Shown one piece after another: positions 58,301 to 64,000 of a stretch of 64,000 nt of DNA. The stretch comes from Charina bottae (taxonomy: Eukaryota > Chordata > Lepidosauria > Squamata > Charinaidae), in assembly GCA_023362775.1 (NCBI GenBank), contig JALMGJ010000011.1:21254001-21318000 (forward strand). Direction: 5' to 3'. A model generated the notes under the pieces. The model was not told the DNA's origin, did not search any database, and worked only from the letters and a program-made list of their open reading frames with translations. The position numbers and the translations under genes are program-made. Each line of letters opens with the position of its first letter. Within the stretch, counting starts at the first letter, position 1.

Positions 58301-59417
58301 TGGCAAAAAAAGTTTATTTCTCCACCCTTATTGCATCCTCCAAGTGTTGGCCAGTAGCCCTGTGGAGGGCGACCTGGACCCTCCTGGGTCAGGAGGGATC
58401 GCTGGAACACGTGAGGACTATTCTCGACACCTAGTGGATAGCATTGCTCAGATTCGCTCTGAGTCGGACTCCAGCTGGACAAGTCCTATACAGGTGGCTG
58501 AGGCACAGTCTTGTGATGTTATCAGGGATGAGTTTGAGTTTGTTGGTCCCGAGAAAGCGGACAGGGACTTTGGAGTGGTGGATGCGGCCAACTGTATATT
58601 AAATCCATGCCCTTCCTGGCTGCTTAAGGCCTCCAGGGACGGCGCATGTGGGTGGAGCCATGCAGTGATAAAAGTGTCTTTGAGACAAGGGATGGTCCCG
58701 CTGGCTCTGAAAAAAGTGGTGGAGACTATCCTTGGATCCAGATGATCTGGACAACTTTCATCCAGTCTCCAGCCTTCCCTTTTTAATTTTCCTGGAGGAA
58801 GCGGGTTATCTGGCCCCTTTTCAGTCGGGATTCAAATTCAGAGCAGGGTTTGGTACTGAAGATAGCTTAGGTTGTGCTTGACAATGACCTGTGGTGAGCT
58901 GGGGAATTCTGGGAGTTGAAGTCCATACATCTTAAAGTTGCTGAGATTGAGAAACACTGATTTAGAGGGATGCTTTGCCAAGCAACGGAGGGGCTCTCTC
59001 CTTTTCTCCTCTATTCAGCCATTTTGCTTTGGTGGCCTCTTAGTGGAACACACACAGCTCATTCAACAAGGGCGGCCCTTAGAACAGCGGATCCGAGCCT
59101 TCAGGGAAATGTGATGCGTTGCCCCTTAGAGGAGTGGGTTTGAGGACAGCCGTGGTCTATTGGTGAAGCCCTCCGACCAATTCACACAGCCCCATTCCAA
59201 ACCTCCTTGATTCAACGTATGGACCAATACCTTTCTAATTTCAGAAGTGTGGGAGGCCCGAGCTCTGTGCCGACACACGCAGCTCCTTCCTCTCCCTTCC
59301 CGTCAGACAACACTTCAACCTGGATGCCGGCGATGGACTTACCCTTTTTTGTTGTCCTTAGGAAGATGTCAGCATTCTCCCCAGTGGTGAAGAATTTGAA
59401 ATAAGAACAGTTAGCTT
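55155..59417 (-). CDS. CACNG6: Voltage-dependent calcium channel gamma-6 subunit, exons 2-4 (5' part missing)
   Basis: Four-pass claudin-fold membrane protein; gamma-6 is an auxiliary subunit of voltage-gated calcium channels. Three exons join in frame (phase 1 throughout): 59417-59343, 56269-56132 and 55393-55155. They read EANCSYFKFFTTGENADIFL in the first extracellular loop, then three hydrophobic spans: AAVVSLLSITLMAMGALCI (TM2), FLLKPASCFFIISGLMVLV (TM3) and SAGLILIFGGACFILLSIPG (TM4), with YEYSWS before TM4. The GENADIFLRTTKKE and ALSKGVEFLL stretches fit gamma-6 better than gamma-1 or the TARP gammas, and the short tail lacks the TARP PDZ motif. Exon 1 (N-terminus, TM1 and the GLW-type loop) is not seen in 59418-64000 and is probably outside. 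The gene converges on PRKCG. Confidence 0.88.
55431..55529. mobile_element. hAT fold-back MITE (family 1), in CACNG6 intron 3
   Basis: CAGTGTTTTTCAAACTTGG ends with a shortened arm. Flanks ATGTAGGG and GTGTAGGG differ at one base. It lies only 38 bp from exon 4. Confidence 0.88.
55725..56079. mobile_element. MITE (family 4) in CACNG6 intron 3 with the same minisatellite as family 3
   Basis: Inverted ends TAGGCTGACCATA and TATGGTCAGCCTA, with the octamer CCCCTACC exact at 55717-55724 and 56080-56087. The centre has about three copies of a 40-bp unit containing GATTGGCTCCCGCCTGCAAA. The element ends 53 bp from exon 3. Confidence 0.88.
56132..56269 (-). CDS. CACNG6: CACNG6 exon 3
   Basis: 138 nt between a TTGCATAG acceptor and a GTATGG donor, phase 1 to 1. 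It encodes LNITAAVVSLLSITLMAMGA (TM2), ALSKGVEFLLKPAS and CFFIISG (start of TM3). Confidence 0.92.
56609..56767. repeat. (GAA)n(GGA)n purine tract in CACNG6 intron 2
   Basis: About 159 bp of uninterrupted purines on the + strand, changing from AAG to AGG units near 56690. On the gene's strand it is a polypyrimidine tract about 340 bp upstream of exon 3. Poly-Glu and poly-Gly frames here are artefacts. Confidence 0.97.
56770..57565. other. CACNG6 intron 2, no recognised gene
   Basis: Intronic sequence. Around 57305-57410 there is a diverged dispersed repeat (CCCCAGCCAACATGGGTGAC and ACACATCTGGAGGGCACCAA) of unknown class. Confidence 0.4.
57570..58890 (+). mobile_element. CR1/L2-like LINE, decayed endonuclease and reverse-transcriptase regions
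   Basis: In changing frames the + strand gives VLGNFNLPSLGG, then GSRHTLDLAFVLGQWL (endonuclease), YHVVIRLAKKVYFSTL, NPCPSWLLKASRDGACGWSH, VIKVSLRQGMVPLALK and finally a QSGFK-like motif near 58820. Order and spacing fit a CR1/L2-type ORF2 with many frameshifts. It lies in CACNG6 intron 2, antisense to the gene. Confidence 0.75.
58898..58958. mobile_element. hAT MITE (family 1), right half only
   Basis: GGGGAATTCTGGGAGTTGAA through GATTGAGAAACACTG. The left arm is missing. Confidence 0.8.
59343..59417 (-). CDS. CACNG6: CACNG6 exon 2
   Basis: 75 nt between a TTTTCAG acceptor and a GTAAGT donor, phase 1 to 1. It encodes ANCSYFKFFTTGENADIFLR and TTKK, including an NCS glycosylation sequon and the Cys of the first extracellular loop. 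Human gamma-6 differs in only a few positions. Confidence 0.92.
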
Positions 59418-59634
59418 CTGAAAAGAAAGAAAGCATTTAACCCGATTGTCATTATATTATACTACTGTACTACTACTACTACTACTAATAATAATAATTT
59501 ATTAAAGATATCTCAGCCAAAATTCATTTCTCATAAATCTCTCAATGTTTCTTCCACTTTGGTTGCTCAGATAATAAATAAATCAAATTCTATTCCAAAA
59601 AAAGTAGGACATTATTTTTTTTCCCCCTTCCAAA

Positions 59635-60044
59635 TACAGGTAGTCCTCACTTAATGACCATTCATTAGTGACGGTTCAAACTTACGGTGCCAAAAAAACT
59701 GACTTACAACCAGTGCTCACACTTACGACCGTTGCAGCATCCCCACAGTCACATGATCGTGATTTGGGCGCTTGGCAACCAGTTCACATTTATGACCGTT
59801 GCAGCATCCCGTGGTCACGTGATCACCATTTTTGACCTTCCCGACTGGCTTCTGGCAAGCAAAATCAATGGGGAACCATGTGATTTACTCAACAATCACG
59901 TGGGTCACTTAATGGCCGTGGTGATTTGCTTAATGACCGCTGCAAAAAAGGTCGTAAAATTGGGTTGGATTTGCTTAATGACCGCTTCACTTAGCAACCA
60001 AAATTCTGGTCTCAATTGTGGTTGTTAAACAAGGACTACCTGTA
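59635..60044. mobile_element. MITE with TACAGGTAGTCCTC-type ends
   Basis: Starts TACAGGTAGTCCTCACTTAA and ends AAGGACTACCTGTA. Close relative of the copies at 24221 and 62431. Upstream of CACNG6 exon 2 on its strand. Confidence 0.8.
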
Positions 60045-61540
60045 CAGGCTATACAGAACAGTCCTAGCAATGAAACTTGAGAGTTGCTATGAGCTGAAGA
60101 AAATCCTTCCAGTGTGAGTCCCTTTACTTTCTCTGTGGAAACTTTTTGCCATCTCATATAAAGTAGTATAGGGGGAGACCAGCATGAATCTCTCCCTATA
60201 ATCATCTTGCAGTGTAAATTCTTTTGGCTGTCCAGATTCAGAAAAAGCCACAACTCAGACCTTTCTGTGGGACTGGATTGGAGGGTGCTTCTGACATCAA
60301 ATTTCTCCTCTGAAATAAAATCTCTTTCTCAGAGACCACAGAATTGCTACCCTGGTTACTATTAATAAATTAATTACTAACACCTTCACGTACTATTTTT
60401 GTATGCCTTTAATTCCAAATAAATGTTGGTATAAATCTTTGCCAAATATTCATGAGAGAAGCATTAAATATCAAACATATATTCATACATTCAAATAATA
60501 TGCAGGGTGACAAGCGCATTTTAATTAATGCCCTTTTAAGATATAATGAAGGAAGGTTAACTTGGTCTATATATTAGACAATAACTTGATTAGGTTTTAT
60601 CTTTACAACACCATTTGGGTTGTATGTAATGACATGTACTTTTTGCTATATTTTAATGAAAATTTCATGATAGAAAATATTTCTGTATCAATATCCAGAT
60701 TACAACCATTGTTTCTGATTATTAGAAAGTTAGATGCAGCAAAGGTTGAAGCAAAGAGTTGTGGCTGAGAAAATGTTAACTTGTCATTATTTAAGCTATT
60801 TAGTCAAAGATACTCTCACTGCAAGGACAGTAAAACTGTCTGGAAATGCACTGAAACACTGACCAGCACATTTCTTGGTTTCATGAAACATTTGTCTAAA
60901 CTTCAAACACTGAAAATAGAGAAAATGTGCTCTGTTTAATTCACATTGAATGCTTTTTCAGCATGCAAAGAAAGTACATCCTTGGTCAAAATCAGTTTAG
61001 TTGCCTAGAGATGTAAGAGAGTTTATAAGGTAAATTAAAGCCTTTTGGATCAGGATTAAAATAGCGAGAAATTCAACCAGTTAGGTGTATTGATAGCTAA
61101 AGTTTCGGGTTATGGTGAAATGGATCTATAAGATTATGGAAGCAAGTTTTTTTTTTTGAATTATCTATTTCAGAGTGACAGCAATGGTACTATCTAGCTA
61201 AAGAGAGTCTAAACAACCTGGAAAAAGGCAATGACAAATAACTTCTATTCTGTAGCCAAGATAACAGCATGGATGTCTCCATGTGGCCACCAGGAGTTCA
61301 GCCAGACTAGAACGAAATTTCAATTTCTTATTTCAACAATAACAGAGCATAATATGAAGACATACAGTTTTTGGATTATGAATGATAATGGTTCCGTTAA
61401 TAATAAGAATTCATCTATTCAGCTAGCAATACTGCGTGTTTTATTAGGCAATCTTCTAATTCAAAGTTTTGCATGTTGCCTTCAAATTATGGAAATTGAA
61501 GTCTAATACACAGAGGATGCCAAGTTGGAGGAAGCAGTAT
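60045..61540. other. AT-rich DNA, no gene seen
   Basis: Presumably CACNG6 intron 1. No exon with a claudin-type N-terminus (hydrophobic TM1 followed by a GLW motif) is visible on the - strand. Confidence 0.45.
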
Positions 61541-61748
61541 TAAAATTTATTTATTTATTTATTTATTTACTTACTATCCCGCCTTTATTATTATTTTATA
61601 AATAACTCAAGGCAGGTAACATATCTAATACTCCTCCCTCCTTTTATTTTCCTCACAACAACAAACCTGTGAGGTGAGTTGGGCTGAGAGAGAGTGACTG
61701 GCCCAAGGTCACCCAGCCGGCTTTCATGCCTAAGGCGGGCTAGGAATA
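61540..61748 (-). repeat. Sauria-type SINE, reversed and truncated
   Basis: Reversed (AAAT)n tail, CCCGCCTTTATTATT, then CTGGCCCAAGGTCACCCAGC and GCCTAAGGCGGG. It has the CR1/L2-like tail of the multimeric copies, and the tRNA head is absent. Confidence 0.8.
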
Positions 61749-61749
61749 T

Positions 61750-62430
61750 AGTTTAGATACAAAGGGGACTTTTCCCCTTTGGATTTTTTTTTAGGTTTTT
61801 TTTATTTTTCTAGTATTTAGAAAGTGAAATGTTAATCATTCTGTAAACTTTTTAACTTATAATCACACACTTTTTAACTTTTTTCCCAATTTAAATTTCT
61901 CCAGTCTTAAGAAATTAATGAGGTCTCTAAGTTACACATGTATTTTTTCAGCTTTGAATTTTTTTTGCATTAAAATTCATAATGTCTACTCTTTTTATGT
62001 TTTTTTACAATTAGATTATTTAATCTAATAAGACATTCTGCAAATTAGCTGTTTTATTTATCTCACTTTTTTCTGAGATGCTTATTACAAAAAAATTATT
62101 TGAATCTGTAGAAAGACTAGCTTGTACACGGAATCCTATTTACTGAGAGGAAAAAAGATTGGTGTAACTTCAACTAATCTCATTGGCCAGTTGCTCATTT
62201 GGAAGAAAATTATTACTTACGGTAATTCTAAGTATCCCAGACTTCTAAAGCCATACAAATGCCAAAATAAAAATATAGGATCTTGGTCAAAATATATCCT
62301 TTGTTCAGTTTCATCTATTTGATGGTATGAGATGATGGAAATGCATCCTTGAATATGAATTATGAGGAGTAGAAAAAGTATAATCATGTTGTTCTGCAAA
62401 AATCTATCAAAGTTTCTCTGATCAATCTTC
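61750..62430. other. AT-rich DNA, no gene seen
   Basis: Poly-T-rich sequence without a supported feature. Confidence 0.5.
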
Positions 62431-62843
62431 TATAGGTATTTCTCACTTAACAACCATTCATTTAGTGATGGTTCGGACTTACAACGGTGTTGAAAAAACC
62501 ACTTATGACCATTTTTCACACTTATAACTATCGCAGCGTCCCTGCGGTCACATGATCATGATTTGGGCGCTTGGCAACCAGTTCGCATTTATGACTGTCA
62601 CAGCGTCCTGTGGTCACGTGATTGCCATTTTCAACCTTCCCGGCCGGCTTCTGGCAAGCAAAATCAATGGGGAACAGTGTGATTCACTTAACAATCATGT
62701 GGTTCACTTAACGCCCACGGTGATTCACTTAACGACCACTGCAAAAAAGGTGGTAGAATCTGGTCAGATTTGCTTAATGACCGCTTCACTTAGCAACCAA
62801 AATTCTGGTCTTAATTGTGGTCATTAAGCGAGGACTACCTGTA
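62431..62843. mobile_element. MITE with TACAGGTAGTCCTC-type ends
   Basis: Left end TATAGGTATTTCTCACTTAA (diverged) and right end GCGAGGACTACCTGTA. The interior is close to 59635-60044. Confidence 0.75.
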
Positions 62844-63046
62844 CATGCTTTGGATTATGACTCCTATTGGATGTACTCTACGAGTTGTAGTCCAAGAGAT
62901 TTGGATGGTGCCATGTTGGAGAAAGCTTGTGCACCATAATTATTTGATTTAATAATTTTAATGAAAGGTTCCAGAAGTAACTTCCTGGGAATTTCTCTTG
63001 AACTAATTACAATTACAACTATTTTTCAATTTGGTGGGGGGGCTTT

Positions 63047-63372
63047 AAGGTAAAGGTAAAGGTTCCCTCCGCACATTTGTGCAGTCGTGTCCGACTCTAG
63101 GGGCTGGTGCTCATCTCCGTTTGTTAGCCGAAGAGCCAGTGTTGTCCGAAGACGCTTCCACGGTCATGTGGCCGGCATGACGCATGCGGAACGCTGTTAC
63201 CTTCCCACCGAAGTGGTACCTATTCATCTACTTGCATTTGCATGCTTTCGAATTGCTAGGTTGGCAAGAGCTGGGGCGAGTGCGGGAGCTCACTCCGCAC
63301 GCAGGGCTAGGGATTCGAACCTCCGAACTTGCGATCTACAAGCCTGGCGTCTTACCCGCTGAGCCACCACGG
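63047..63372 (-). repeat. tRNA-derived SINE, near full length
   Basis: GGTAAAGGTAAAGGTTCCCT tail through a tRNA head with B box GGTTCGAATCC on the - strand. Flanked by GGGGGGGCTTTA-like copies on both sides. Confidence 0.9.
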
Positions 63373-63374
63373 GG

Positions 63375-64000
63375 GGGGCTTTACTTAAGAAAAAAAAAAG
63401 ATTAAAAAAGAAAGAACAAAAGAACAAAAGAACAAAACATTTTTATATGAGGATTCCCATGCAAATGCACATGCGCGCACTCCCCCCCCCCCCCAATAAT
63501 ATAGTTTTAGTTTTACACAGTTTCAATAAAGCATGACTGTATGTATTACTCAGTGGATCGAAGAGCTGATGTATTTTGTGGCTTATGAATGCGCTGCTTT
63601 CAGATGCAAATTATGTAAGGCGATTGCAATTAAATCACTATAATCCTACTGTATTTCTGCTTGCATATGCTTTTCTTATAGCATTCCCCTTTATATCATT
63701 ATACATATATTATATAAAAATGCCTGCCTGCCAGATGTTTCTGCCCCAAACCATGTAATACGTGAGAAGAAAACAGCTTCTCCTTTTAACTATCCAAGCA
63801 TCCTTTGGCTTTGTGGACTGTCATGGCCACCCGTTCCTTCCTGCAGGTTATATCTGCAATGCACCGGCTGATTTTGCAGTCCTAAGAATAGTAACTTGCC
63901 CCTGGTTTGGTGTTTTTTTTTTTTTTTTTGCATAAAGCAAAAATGTGTTTCCACAGACACCATATAAATGTAAGATGAAGGAAGTATACAGTAACTTATA
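63375..64000. other. AT-rich DNA, no gene seen
   Basis: Contains short A, C and T homopolymers. No exon or named repeat is supported. Confidence 0.5.

Overview
This is vertebrate genomic DNA: long introns, canonical GT/AG splice sites and dense interspersed repeats. The repeats (tRNA-headed SINEs of the Sauria type, a BovB LINE 3' end, CR1/L2-like and R4/Dong-like LINE fragments, Penelope-like elements, many hAT fold-back MITEs) point to a squamate reptile. I cannot say whether lizard or snake. Nothing suggests bacterial, plasmid or phage sequence.

The main gene is PRKCG (conventional protein kinase C gamma) on the + strand. All 18 coding exons are present between 3865 and 38880. Joined, they give 2250 nt (749 codons plus stop) in one open frame. 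Every intron is GT-AG, and exon sizes (32, 83, 112, 132, 157, 135, 88, 30 nt and so on) follow the usual conventional-PKC pattern. Pseudosubstrate, C1A, C1B, C2, kinase and C-terminal tail are complete with their key residues. The striking difference is at the very C-terminus, where an in-frame 21-bp minisatellite encodes eight copies of MPLSP(A/T)G ahead of a PDZ-ligand-like TSLV end.

On the - strand, 55155-59417 holds exons 2 to 4 of a claudin-fold calcium-channel gamma subunit that best matches CACNG6. Its first exon is not visible and probably lies beyond 64000. PRKC-CACNG linkage is ancient in vertebrates, but in human the order is PRKCG-CACNG7-CACNG8-CACNG6 all on one strand. Here CACNG6 faces PRKCG tail to tail across about 16 kb, with no CACNG7 or CACNG8 exon seen between them. 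A short candidate signal-peptide exon on the - strand at 2446-2521 suggests a divergent secreted or membrane protein gene starting 1.3 kb upstream of PRKCG and running out of the window.

Layout: 1-700 end of a Penelope-like element; 0.8-2.4 kb SINE, MIR-like repeat and unassigned DNA; 2.4-3.9 kb candidate divergent promoter interval; 3.9-38.9 kb PRKCG, with an 11.5-kb first intron full of repeats; 38.9-55 kb intergenic repeats (MITEs, LINE tails, SINEs); 55.2-59.4 kb CACNG6; 59.6-64 kb repeats and AT-rich DNA. Several repeats are informative in themselves: exact 8-bp target duplications around hAT MITEs, hammerhead-like Penelope ends, SINEs with internal tandem units, and two different MITE families carrying the same CCAAT/GC-box minisatellite.
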